This document shows positions 1 to 7,324 of a DNA stretch of 64,000 nucleotides, one piece after another; the stretch's first letter is position 1; the number at the start of each line of letters is the position of its first letter. This stretch comes from JAFAXD01 sp051985675 (lineage in GTDB: Bacteria; Pseudomonadota; Alphaproteobacteria; Rhizobiales; Xanthobacteraceae), in contig JBPYFJ010000020.1 of NCBI GenBank assembly GCA_051985675.1, positions 1-64,000 of the forward strand. The letters are read 5' to 3'. The notes under the pieces were generated by a model, which saw only the letters and a list, made by a program, of their open reading frames with translations, was not told the origin of the DNA and made no database searches. Both the position numbers and the translations under genes were made by a program.

Positions 1-147
1 CTAGTGCAGGACGGCACCAGCACGACCAAAAAAACAAACAGCCCCCGCCACAGTGAACCGAGGGTGGCAGGGGGCTGTCCGGCGTTTGGGTATTTCTGAC
101 GCAATCCGACACAAAGCTGAGTCGGCCCTAAGCCACTAGTGCAGGAC
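1..147. repeat. direct repeat pair (12 bases) framing terminator-like hairpins
   Basis: The 12-mer ctagtgcaggac occurs at 1-12 and again at 136-147. Each copy is followed within about 40 bases by a GC-rich hairpin (38-78 and 172-195). The arrangement looks like a duplicated terminator unit, but sequence outside the 12-mer and the hairpins is not clearly similar. The left end of the window cuts off whatever lies upstream. Confidence 0.5.
22..78 (-). terminator. rho-independent terminator, minus strand
   Basis: Arms at 38-51 and 64-78 form a GC-rich hairpin with one bulge. Read on the minus strand the hairpin is followed by a T-rich run (bases 26-37 are nearly all A on the plus strand), the classic intrinsic terminator layout. 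No intact minus-strand gene lies directly upstream; the nearest coding remnant starts at about 786. Confidence 0.6.
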
Positions 148-162
148 TGCAACACTCAGGCG

Positions 163-196
163 CAAAACAAGAGCCCCGCCAATCAAGACGGGGCTT
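163..196 (-). terminator. second terminator-like hairpin, minus strand
   Basis: Arms at 172-177 and 190-195 (agcccc / ggggct) form a short hairpin. On the minus strand it is followed by cttgtttt. It is weaker than the hairpin at 38-78 and also has no obvious gene to terminate. Confidence 0.45.
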
Positions 197-215
197 CAAG
201 TTAAGTCCGGGCCCG

Positions 216-237
216 GTCATGTCGCAGTCATGTCGCA
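216..237. repeat. 11-base tandem repeat, two exact copies
   Basis: The unit gtcatgtcgca occurs back to back at 216-226 and 227-237. It is intergenic. Function unknown. Confidence 0.7.
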
Positions 238-624
238 CAAGGGCCGCCGCCACGGTCTTGGACATGCGAGGACTTTATTTGAATGGGGTAGGGGATGTTG
301 GTTAGTCACATCCCAGAAAAGCCGTTTAGCTTCAGCGTGCGCAAATAGATTAGTTAGTCACCGCAAGTAATTGGATTTACTGAAAAGGATCGCCCTGGCC
401 GGGGCCGTCACTTAGTCCTAGGTATCCCAAGTTACCAGAACACCGGCGGCCCCGGTGGGCGCCGTTCGGCGCGTTCAACCGGGACCGCCTCGCCCCACCA
501 GCACGATGCGCAGCATGGACCCGAATTGGCCGGGGGTTAATCGGTCGCGGCCGGTGTTGTGGATAAGTGGCGCACGCCGTTTGCGAGGCCCCTCGTTGGT
601 GCACCATCAATGCAAAATCACCAC

Positions 625-726
625 CATGGATGCCCGCATGGATGCCCATTTTCGACGATTCCGGGCATCCATGACAGGCTATTGGCAAGCTTGCGCTTTT
701 TGTCGTGAACTCATCATGGATGCCCA
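625..726. repeat. catggatgccc repeat cluster with inverted copy
   Basis: Direct copies of catggatgccc lie at 625-635, 637-647 and 715-725. An inverted copy lies at 662-673, so 625-636 and 662-673 form a perfect 12-bp inverted repeat that could fold as a hairpin. The motif resembles the palindromic intergenic repeats common in Bradyrhizobium-type genomes. This resemblance is from memory and was not searched. Confidence 0.6.
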
Positions 727-785
727 AATTCACAAGAGAGGCATGCATGGCGGTTGGCGCAGCCGCGCCGGGCGCAGCGACGACC

Positions 786-1439
786 TCAGGCGCGCAGCCG
801 CGCGGGTCCGTCGGCGGGGGATCTCGTGCGCGTGGGCGGGCACGAGCGGCGGGGCTTGAACGGGCGGGACCGCAGGCCTTCGGTGGTGCTCTTGCCAAAG
901 AGCGCGTCAACCGGGCCGGCAAGCTGCAGAAGCAGCTCGGCGATGACAAAGAGACCGGCAAAGAACAGGACGCCGCTCGCGATCAAACCGGCGATCTCAG
1001 GTCCGAGGCCGTCGCGCTTGATATCGGCCAACGGGATTCCGAGCTTCTGGGCCACCTTGGTGAGCGGCTTCGGCCCCGACTTGCGGGACACCGCGACCAG
1101 CGCGCACAACACCAGCCGTTCGATCAAGGCGCGCAGCTCCGTGACGGAGCTGTCCTTGATGGTCGTCTCCAGCGCGCCATTGTCGACGTCCATCTTCTCG
1201 AGTTGCAGCTTGTAGAACGCGAGGTCGCCATGCGGCTGCAGGCTGGTCAGGAAATCGTTGCCGACAAGCTTGCGGATCTCGGCCAAAAGCTGCTGTCAGT
1301 CCTCGCCGGATCGCGCTTCGATCGCGACGGTGAGGCTCTCCGAGATGTCGATGATGCGGCGCGGCACCTCAATGCGGTCGCGAAAGAAGTTCAGTTGCGC
1401 GGTCTGGAACTGCGACCATCCGGGAATGATCGGCTGCGG
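786..1439 (-). pseudogene. membrane protein remnant with in-frame stop, family unknown
   Basis: The minus strand carries a coherent coding signal. It begins in an open segment containing WSQFQTAQLNFFRDR, is interrupted by a TGA at 1296-1298, and continues in the same frame to 786. The downstream part, from a TTG at 1286, would be 166 residues with one hydrophobic helix (about residues 95-118). Its last 30 residues (proline/arginine-rich, from about GLRSRPFKPRR) do not look like the rest. A second stop at 1440-1442 precedes the upstream segment and no normal start codon or ribosome binding site fits. I do not recognise the family. The simplest reading is a decayed gene with a nonsense mutation; a TTG-initiated shorter protein is possible but less likely. 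Confidence 0.55.
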
Positions 1440-1523
1440 TCAGCCCCATGAACAGGGCCGCTATTTCACAGGGACAGCAGACTTTTGTAGATGTGGCGCG
1501 CGCAGCGGTTCAGCGTTACCGGC

Positions 1524-1733
1524 TCACCGGCGCTTGCCGCTGGCCTGTCCGGTTGCAGCGTCGCGCGGGGCCGTGGGCTTGGTGGTCATCAGCTTGGGCG
1601 ACGATTTGTCGATCGTTTTGGTGACCGTGATCTCCTTCGGCTGCACCTTGTCCTTAGCTGCCGTTGGGCCTGACCATAAGGCGGCGGCCAAACACAGCAT
1701 TGCGGCGGAACCCAACCTGAGAGAGATCGACAT
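1524..1733 (-). CDS. small exported protein, unknown function
   Basis: A 69-residue protein starting MSISLRLGSAAM. It has an N-terminal signal peptide with a hydrophobic core and a probable cleavage after PTAA. The mature part is about 45 residues, lysine/threonine-rich and basic, with no cysteine or recognised domain. The ATG at 1733 was chosen because an agaggagg ribosome binding site lies about 8 bases upstream; a longer in-frame start at 1778 has no such site. It is a monocistronic hypothetical gene in an accessory stretch, probably periplasmic. Function cannot be inferred. Confidence 0.65.
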   Translation of the reverse strand: MSISLRLGSAAMLCLAAALWSGPTAAKDKVQPKEITVTKTIDKSSPKLMTTKPTAPRDAATGQASGKRR

Positions 1734-1894
1734 GTGCGATGCCTCCTCTGAAGAAAACCGGCCAATCGGTCCGAGCAAGGAATGCTAAGCCGGTCATCGC
1801 TTGGTGACCAGCAACAGATTGGCGGTAATCTCTTCGGGCGTCATCGAGCGCCGCCCGGCGGCCCACGAAAACTGTCGAAAGGACGCTGCGCCGC

Positions 1895-2128
1895 TCAGTT
1901 CCGATCGCGAGCGGGCACGAGCCCAGCGGGCGCGATCGCTTCAAGCCGGTACACCAGATCGACCATGTGCTGGGACACGCGTTGATAGCCGCGTTGATCG
2001 GCGAGCTTCTCCCACACCTTTGCGACTTGGGCCAACACCGCCTGGGCCCTCGGATCGCGCGCCTTGTTGGCCAATGTGGCGCAATCAGCCGCCGACTGCC
2101 GGAATTTTGCAGATTGATCGTCTTGCAT
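1895..2128 (-). CDS. small hypothetical cytosolic protein
   Basis: A 77-residue protein starting MQDDQSAKFRQS. It has the pattern AADCATLANKARDPRAQAVLAQVAKVWEKLADQ, split here as a helical run with a conserved-looking Cys/Ala/Leu spacing and a W near residue 41. Small helical proteins of this pattern are frequent as hypotheticals in Bradyrhizobium-like genomes (recalled, not searched). The start at 2128 is supported by a gggggact sequence just upstream; the frame extends to 2245 but the extra N-terminus is arginine-rich and unlikely. No signal peptide or membrane helix. Function unknown. Confidence 0.6.
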   Translation of the reverse strand: MQDDQSAKFRQSAADCATLANKARDPRAQAVLAQVAKVWEKLADQRGYQRVSQHMVDLVYRLEAIAPAGLVPARDRN

Positions 2129-2318
2129 TTTCAGTCCCCCACGCACCCCACTTATCCGCGCAAAAGAATCCTCTTTCCGGCACGGGCGCAATCGTCGGGA
2201 AGTTGTGAACCACGTTTTTCGGCCCGGGCGTGGCCGATCGGCCACAGCGCGGCGTGCATGTTTACCGCCGGCGCGCCTCCATCACGTCTTCACGGCCGGC
2301 GAGCGGGCGGCCGGAGCG

Positions 2319-4113
2319 CTAACGCTGCACGAAGAAGAAGTCCTCACGCCCTGGCAGCGAGCCATAGGTGAACGGCTCCTGACGGCCGGCGGTCGCTTCC
2401 ATGACGTCGTCGCGCATCAGCCGGAACAGTTTGTTGAGCTCAACCGCCGGCGTCGCGATGCGCTGCACGAGCGCGACCGTGAACGGGCTGTTGCCGCCGT
2501 CGCCGTCAAGCGCCGTCTGGCCGTGCTTGGCTGCAAATACAATCAGCGTCCCGCTTTGCACCGTGATTTCGCCCAAGCCGCGTCCGATCGAGCGCGTAAC
2601 TAACGGCGGCGGCACGGTTGACGCGGATCAACGCATTCTCCAGCGCCGCCGTGCCGGACGCGCGCACGAGGAACGGGTTGTCGCGGCAGGCGTCAAGAAG
2701 CACGAGCTTGAGCTTGCCGGCGCGGCCGATGGCAGCCATGACATGATCGAGTGACACGCCACCGCGCTCGACGTCGCGGTCGGTTCCGAGTGTCGCGTCG
2801 ATCGGAACGAGGTAGTTGACACCGCCGATCTCAACGCCGTGCCCGGCGTAAAAGACCATCGCCCAATCAGACTTTGCGGCTTCGCTCGCGAAAGCGTCGA
2901 GGGCGTCGAGCAGTTCCGCGCGACTGGTGTTGGTCACCAGCGTGACCGTTGTAAATCCGATGCCGCGCAATGCGCCGGCAATCACCTCCGCGTCGCGCTG
3001 CGGATTACGCAACGTCGCGATCTCGCGGTAGGCGGCGTTGCCGATGATCAGCGCGACGCGACGTCCTTGATCGGCAGTCGCCGTCGGCTCGAGCACAGGT
3101 GCCGGCACCGTGGGTGTCGGGATCGATGCCGGGTTCGCCGCCTTCGCCGGGGCTGGCGGAATGACCGGCTGCGGTGCTCCGGAGGCGAGCGCTGCCAACC
3201 GTGCAGATGCCGACTCGCGCGCCGACTTGGCGATCTCCTGCGCGGCCCATTTGCTCTTCGACGCCAGTACCTTTTCGAATTCAACGCGGGCGCGCGCGAG
3301 ATCGCCCATTTTTTCATAGGTGAGAGCCTGGCCGTACAAGGCGGGGATGTAGTCGGCGTCGAGACGCAAAGCCTGATCGTAGTCGGCGAGCGCCCGCTTG
3401 AGGTCGCGTTTGTAGCGGAGGAGATCGCCACGATGGATATAAAAGACAATCGATTCGGGTGACAGCCGGATGGCCTGATCATGGTCGTTGAGGGCCTGAT
3501 CGAGATCTCCCTTCAGGCGCCAAATGTCGCCGCGGTTGGCATAGGCGGCGGCATATCCCGGATCGAGGCGGATGACTTCGTTGCAGTCAGCGAGCGCGCG
3601 GTCGAACTCGCCTTTTTCCTTCCAAAACGAACCACAGGCGCAATTGGTGTACCAGTAAAAGGGAGTTCCCGCTCTTCGGAACTGGCTCGGATCAAGCGTC
3701 GCGCGTCCCGAATCGGCAGCGGCGGCGACAGGTTGAGCTCTGGAAGGCTTTACCGGCGCCGCGGTGATCTCTTTTTCGACCTCCGCCTTGTTCGGTTTCG
3801 GCGGAACTGTCTTCTGCACCGCGACCGCAGGCTTGCTCCTTCCGCCGATCGCGATGCAGCGTCGCTGACGATGGCTGCCGCCGCGAGAGACGGTGGCGAG
3901 GCCCCCACAGCCCACGTTGACCGTCTTTAAATTGCTCCCGCCAACGACCTCCTTGATCTGCCCGGCAGGGCAGGACCCATCATCGACAAGGACGCGCTGT
4001 CCCGCCCGCAGTTGTCCTGCCGGGGGCTCAGATCTGAGCTGCGCGTTAGCGACCGGCACATGCAATGCGGTTGTCAAAATTACGCCTGCGATTCCAAAAC
4101 GAAAACGAGACAT
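2319..4113 (-). pseudogene. exported DUF6719-like / TPR / caspase-like protein, frameshifted near its C-terminus
   Basis: Starts MSRFRFGIAG at 4113 behind a gggagg ribosome binding site, with a signal peptide ending VANA. Residues about 28-92 carry a DUF6719-like motif (LVDDGSCPAGQIKEV). Residues 158-292 hold about four TPR repeats, followed by a proline/alanine linker. Residues 350-485 are a caspase-like (peptidase C14) p20 domain with the dyad His425 (YAGHGVE) and Cys476 (LLDACRDNP). After about residue 500 the frame runs into unrelated sequence ending at 2506. The expected caspase C-terminus (LIVFAAKHGQTALDGDG, FRLMRDDVM, PFTYGSL) is intact in another frame from about 2610 to 2319. One net extra base near a GCC/CGG triplet run at 2598-2616 explains this; restored length would be 597 residues. 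Either a real inactivating frameshift or a sequencing error. Bacterial proteins of this type are exported or periplasmic; their substrates are mostly unknown. Confidence 0.8.
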
Positions 4114-4536
4114 CACGGCCTCCCACAGCATCCGGAACAGCAAGTGCGCCGATATGCCGGCCAACGCTCGCCGTTGAAGGTGTGGCGAGGGCCAACAAAA
4201 ATCTCAGACAGGGAACGGAATGATACCCGCCGATGGATACGTGCGTTGCCGCTGAAAAACGGGAGTTTCGGCATCTCCCCATGGGGCAACTCAGAAATAT
4301 TAGAAATAGCAGCGTTCGCTGCAGCGCGCCATATCTATGGCTCGGCCTCGCACATACAGTATTTGGTCAACCGTGATTTGTAACAGACGAGCAATTCCTC
4401 TGAGGCGCGACCGATCCGCCGCGCATCACAATGATAAACGCCTGTTCATGTTGATGAAGTTCAGTCACTCCAGAAACGATAATGGCACCCACGCGTTAGC
4501 GCACAGGGGGGGCTTGCTACGTTTCTGGAGGAGGAA
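4114..4536. other. divergent intergenic region
   Basis: 423 bases separate the caspase-like gene (minus) from the secreted repeat protein (plus), so promoters for both should lie here. The stretch is less GC-rich than its neighbours, in keeping with promoter DNA. I could not identify a clear -35/-10 pair or an operator. No RNA gene seen. Confidence 0.5.
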
Positions 4537-5319
4537 ATGAAATCAGTCAGAAACTTGACACTGACGATCCTGGCAACCGCCGCGCTGGGCGTGGGAGCGC
4601 TCCAGGTTGCTCAGGCACAAGGCCAATCGGGCACCAATGCCCAGAGCCAGAATAGTGCGCAAGCACAGGCGCAACCCCAGGGTAAGTCGGCGGCCGGCAA
4701 GCAGAGCGCTGCCGGCAGCCAGCAGGGTGCGGCGAGCAACATGTCGGCCGGCGGTCAGCAAGGCGCCGGCAAGATGAATCGCTCGATGCGAATGGGGAGA
4801 TCGAGCGAGAAGGTCGGGGTCGGTAGCTCGGCAAGCGCACAGACCAGCGTCACCACGCGGCAAAACGTCAGAGTGCGCAACGGCCGCTCCTACGCGGCCT
4901 ATGGCGAGCCGGCGAGTACAAAGAGGTACGTGCTCCTGCACAAGAAGCGCTATCACGGACCACGGAACCGCTACGTGGTTCTCCACAAGAAACGTTACTA
5001 CGGCTATGTGCCTTCCGGCAGCAGCACGACGATTATTCGACAGCGACGTGGCTATGCGGCCGGTGAGAGCACCGCCAGGGTTCGCGCACAACAGACCACG
5101 ACCACGACCCGTTCGCAGACTGGCATGAACGCGGGCGCCCGGGCCGGCGGTCAGAGCGCCGCCAACATCAATCGCAATGCGGGCGGCGCGAGTAACCAGG
5201 GCAACGCCGGTGCCGCGGCGCAAGGCGCCAACAAGGCGGCCCCGTCGGCGAACAGGTCGTCGGCAGGCGGCAATGCCGCGAACCAATCCAACGCCGGTGG
5301 TAGCAGCAGCGCACGCTGA
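4537..5319 (+). CDS. secreted low-complexity protein with an internal RY-x-LHKKRY repeat
   Basis: 260 residues behind a strong ggaggagg site. Residues 1-28 are a signal peptide (ILATAALGVGALQVAQAQ). Residues 29-80 are Gln/Ala/Ser/Gly-rich. Residues 130-156 hold two tandem copies of a basic aromatic unit, RYVLLHKKRYHG and RYVVLHKKRYYG. Residues 160-200 are Arg/Thr-rich with a six-residue threonine-rich run, and 205-260 are Asn/Ala/Gly-rich. There are no cysteines, membrane helices beyond the signal, or known domain. The layout (disordered flanks around a short basic/aromatic core) suggests an extracytoplasmic structural or surface-binding protein, but that is inference. It ends just before a strong terminator, so it is its own transcription unit. 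Confidence 0.75.
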   Translation: MKSVRNLTLTILATAALGVGALQVAQAQGQSGTNAQSQNSAQAQAQPQGKSAAGKQSAAGSQQGAASNMSAGGQQGAGKMNRSMRMGRSSEKVGVGSSASAQTSVTTRQNVRVRNGRSYAAYGEPASTKRYVLLHKKRYHGPRNRYVVLHKKRYYGYVPSGSSTTIIRQRRGYAAGESTARVRAQQTTTTTRSQTGMNAGARAGGQSAANINRNAGGASNQGNAGAAAQGANKAAPSANRSSAGGNAANQSNAGGSSSAR

Positions 5320-5347
5320 GACCGCTTGACAGCGATGGATGAAACTC

Positions 5348-5373
5348 AAAGGGCCGCACCCGCGGCCCTTTTT
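5348..5373 (+). terminator. rho-independent terminator of the secreted repeat protein gene
   Basis: A perfect 10-bp stem (5348-5357 with 5362-5371), loop accc, followed by a T run to 5373. It sits 29 bases after the stop codon of the upstream gene. The stretch 5374-5603 beyond it contains no supportable gene. Confidence 0.9.
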
Positions 5374-5603
5374 CACGCGAGCCGGGAACTAATGCAGCTA
5401 GCGACGCTAGTCGCTGACATTATTGGAGCATTGGGTGGAGCAAAACCCGACGCCCCCATTAGATTTTAGCGTGACGACGCGCTGCTCTCCTCCATGGCCG
5501 CCTACCCTCGGTGCGTCATCGATCTTGGCGTGCGTTGGTTCCTCGTCAGACTTAACCTGGGTTAATGGCAACGGTGGATTTTGCGCTGTGGCAGAAACAA
5601 ACT

Positions 5604-5630
5604 GAAAAGCCCCGCCGGAGCGGGCTTTTC
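5604..5630 (-). terminator. bidirectional-looking terminator, serves the minus-strand small gene
   Basis: gaaaagccc at 5604-5612 pairs with gggcttttc at 5622-5630. It lies 15 bases past the stop of the small secreted protein gene (5645-5872, minus). T-rich flanks occur on both strands, so it may act in both directions. Confidence 0.8.
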
Positions 5631-5644
5631 AAGGCTGTTCGAGC

Positions 5645-5872
5645 TCAACGGTATCTTCGGTAGTAATAGTAGCCGCGCCGGGGATACCACCAGCCCGTCC
5701 GCGTGGTGATTGTAGCGTTGCCCAGGTGATATGACCGCACGTTTGGACCGAGCTTCTGCTCCTCGGTCATTGTTGCATCCGGATCGCTGGTTAGGTCGCG
5801 CGCGTACTGCGCGTACGAGGCGGTTGTTCCCAGAGCGACCAGGATCGTGGCGACGATCAGTTTGGCTTTCGT
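5645..5872 (-). CDS. small exported Trp/Tyr/Arg-rich protein with a probable ACG start
   Basis: The reading frame gives a normal signal peptide (KAKLIVATILVALGTTASYA) and a short mature domain (QYARDLTSDPDATMTEEQKLG) ending in WWYPRRGYYYYRRYR. A gaggtg ribosome binding site sits about 7 bases before the codon ACG at 5872, exactly where an ATG would be expected. No ATG, GTG or TTG fits the signal peptide. The frame extends upstream to 6010, but that part is not protein-like. So either ACG is used as a rare start or an ATG-to-ACG change has weakened or silenced the gene. With ACG the protein has 75 residues. Bases 5759-5787 are copied, with one mismatch, in the serine-protease remnant at 6670-6698. 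Function unknown. Confidence 0.6.
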   Translation of the reverse strand, partial: TKAKLIVATILVALGTTASYAQYARDLTSDPDATMTEEQKLGPNVRSYHLGNATITTRTGWWYPRRGYYYYRRYR

Positions 5873-6085
5873 TGGCTCACCTCTTTCATCAGCCGGCCAA
5901 CACGCCCGCCTTGTATTTCGTTCCAACACGCCATGCCCGCCAGCACGGGGAACCCGCGCGCAGTGCATCGGGTTTACACAACGTTCAGTCTGTTGCCCTC
6001 TCCACCCCACCAGCAGGCTGGACCGGTAGCGTAGGGGCGTAGCCGGACTTTGAGGCCGGCTACGCCCTTTCCTGTCGCCGCGGCG

Positions 6086-6135
6086 GCTACGTCAAATGAC
6101 ACTGAAAGTATTTTTGAATTGCTACGTCAAATGAC
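6086..6135. repeat. 15-base direct repeat pair
   Basis: gctacgtcaaatgac occurs at 6086-6100 and 6121-6135, 35 bases start to start. It is intergenic, about 120 bases upstream of a small plus-strand frame. Possible paired protein-binding sites; no known operator is recognised. Confidence 0.6.
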
Positions 6136-6254
6136 GCGGCGAGTCTCACGGCATGTTGGTATAGTTGCGTCATCACCGGCCGAGGTTCTAACCCAAGGCG
6201 TCGGTGGCTGAGAGACCAATCGCGCTCCCGCCTTGAGAGCTGAGGAGCGCGCCC

Positions 6255-6350
6255 ATGGTCGCAAATTCAATCATTATCATTCCAGCATGTTTCTTGATCA
6301 TTGCTGCCATGGCCGGCTGGCTTGTTTGGTTGCGGACGCATGTCAGGTGA
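6255..6350 (+). CDS. candidate 31-residue single-pass membrane peptide
   Basis: An ATG at 6255 follows a gaggag ribosome binding site by 7 bases and opens a 31-codon frame ending in TGA at 6348-6350. The product starts MVANSIIIIPACFLII and has one hydrophobic helix (about residues 5-26) followed by a short basic tail. The ribosome binding site and clean hydrophobic profile favour a real small gene. It could also be the start of something truncated, because this stretch is full of remnants. Confidence 0.35.
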   Translation: MVANSIIIIPACFLIIAAMAGWLVWLRTHVR

Positions 6351-6515
6351 AGCGGCAACCGGACTTCGTGGTTTTCGCGCAGCGTTATGTTGATTGTGCC
6401 TACGTGCATATCGGTCTTGGCGAGCGAGCGCTTAACGAAAATGATCGCGCGTATCATGTGGCAACGGCAGGCAAGTACTTGTTGCTCGCCGATGGTGAAC
6501 TTAGAGCGGCCCGAG

Positions 6516-6795
6516 CACGTACTCGCGCGGGTCCGAAGCGACGAAGCCTCAAGCACCTTCATGGTTGATGCTTTTATTTATCCTGGCAACAGTGGCGGAC
6601 CGGTGGTTGTGCGCTTTAAGGCGATGGCGATCGCAGGCACAAAGTCATACGCCAAGGCGGCGTTAATTGGCGATCCGGATGCAACAACGACCGAGGAGAT
6701 TCGGTGTCGTGTCACCCGTGGAGGTCCGTCAAATCTACGACGAGCCTGAAGCAAAGGTGAAGCATACTCTCGGATTTCTCCGACATATGAGATAG
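6516..6795 (+). pseudogene. trypsin-like serine protease remnant, broken by an insertion
   Basis: One plus-strand frame encodes LARVRSDEASSTFMVDAF followed by YPGNSGGPVVV. The GNSGGP motif carries the nucleophilic serine of trypsin-like (S1) proteases and is followed by the expected MAIAGTKSYAKAALIG. The natural continuation GVVSPVEVRQIYDEP is present, but in another frame and only after a 34-base insertion (6671-6704). It then ends at a TAG at 6793-6795. The N-terminal half with the His and Asp of the triad is not recognisable upstream. This is a truncated and frameshifted gene. Confidence 0.75.
6671..6704 (+). other. 34-base insertion copying part of the neighbouring small gene
   Basis: Removing 6671-6704 restores the serine-protease frame across attgg/tgtcgtgtcaccc. 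Bases 6670-6698 match the reverse complement of 5759-5787 in 28 of 29 positions. The insertion is flanked by attgg on the left and attcgg at its right end, like an imperfect short duplication. It therefore looks like a templated patch or copied fragment rather than a random insertion. Confidence 0.7.
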
Positions 6796-7219
6796 CTGAT
6801 CTCAGGAGGTGGGCTTAACCTTGCCGACTGCCCGCACCACCTGTGCTCGTCCACGGCGTCCGAAGCAAGCTGTTTGGTAAACTCGCTGAGGTCCTCTGTT
6901 GGGATTGGGCAGTATATCGGACTTACCCGATCAACACCGGACGAGAGGAAACTTTTCAATGTCCCAAGCCCGGTCGGTAAGGGCACGAAGTGTGGGCTCG
7001 TAATAGCGCATGGTGAACCAGGATATAATGTAGGCGGATGGTCAATGGAGTCTGTCGATGCCGTTGCCAAGAGCACTAACGAGAGTCCAATAGGTTTCAG
7101 CGGAAGCATCATAGTCTCCGGTTTATCGGCGGAGCTGCTTTGCACAACGCTTTGACTATCGAGAGGTTCCGAGCGCGGCCCGCGCTTCGACATGCTGTCG
7201 CACGAAGCTGACGAAAGGG
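6796..7219. other. intergenic stretch without a supportable gene
   Basis: Open frames exist on both strands (6874-7155 plus; 6735-7223 minus) but neither has a ribosome binding site, a recognisable motif or codon use like the core genes. Base composition is lower in GC than the surroundings. It probably represents further decayed sequence between the serine-protease and cytochrome remnants. Confidence 0.5.
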
Positions 7220-7324
7220 TCACCTAACGGGGGCCAGCGCTACTTCGCGACGCTGTTGCGGTTCAACGATATGACACGGAGCGCATTCCCGGAGAGCGAT
7301 GTCGCGTCCCCTGTTGGCGTCGCC
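7220..7324 (-). pseudogene. c-type cytochrome fragment (CxxCH heme site)
   Basis: The minus-strand frame reads GDANRGRDIALRECAPCHIV followed by EPQQRREVALAP and then a stop. The CAPCH heme-attachment motif is encoded at 7271-7285, preceded by the G-x-x-x-A spacing and followed by the V-x-P pattern usual for small class I cytochromes c. The protein breaks off about 20 residues after the heme site, so the axial methionine region is missing. No clean signal peptide or start codon is seen. Interpreted as a 5' fragment of a lost cytochrome gene. Confidence 0.55.

Larger units (their letters stand above)
197..785. other. gene-poor intergenic region
   Basis: No convincing reading frame is seen on either strand; open frames here lack a ribosome binding site and recognisable protein content. 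Visible structure: an exact 11-base tandem repeat at 216-237, a hairpin at 293-314 (gggatgt / acatccc), recurring ttagtcac motifs near 301, 353 and 409, and the catggatgccc repeat cluster at 625-726. A structured RNA cannot be excluded because two minus-strand terminators lie at its left edge. Confidence 0.5.

Noticed and set aside
197..600. Possible tmRNA or other structured RNA
   Set aside because: The terminators hinted at an RNA gene, but I found no alanine-tRNA-like ends or a tag-peptide frame such as ANDN. Left as an open question, not a feature.
455..1451. Several plus-strand open frames (about 130-250 codons)
   Set aside because: They are antisense to the minus-strand membrane-protein remnant, arginine-rich, lack ribosome binding sites and show no family motif. 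Typical high-GC shadows.
6735..7223. 162-codon minus-strand frame and a 93-codon plus-strand frame at 6874-7155
   Set aside because: Neither has a ribosome binding site, recognised motif or codon use resembling real genes here, and they overlap each other on opposite strands.
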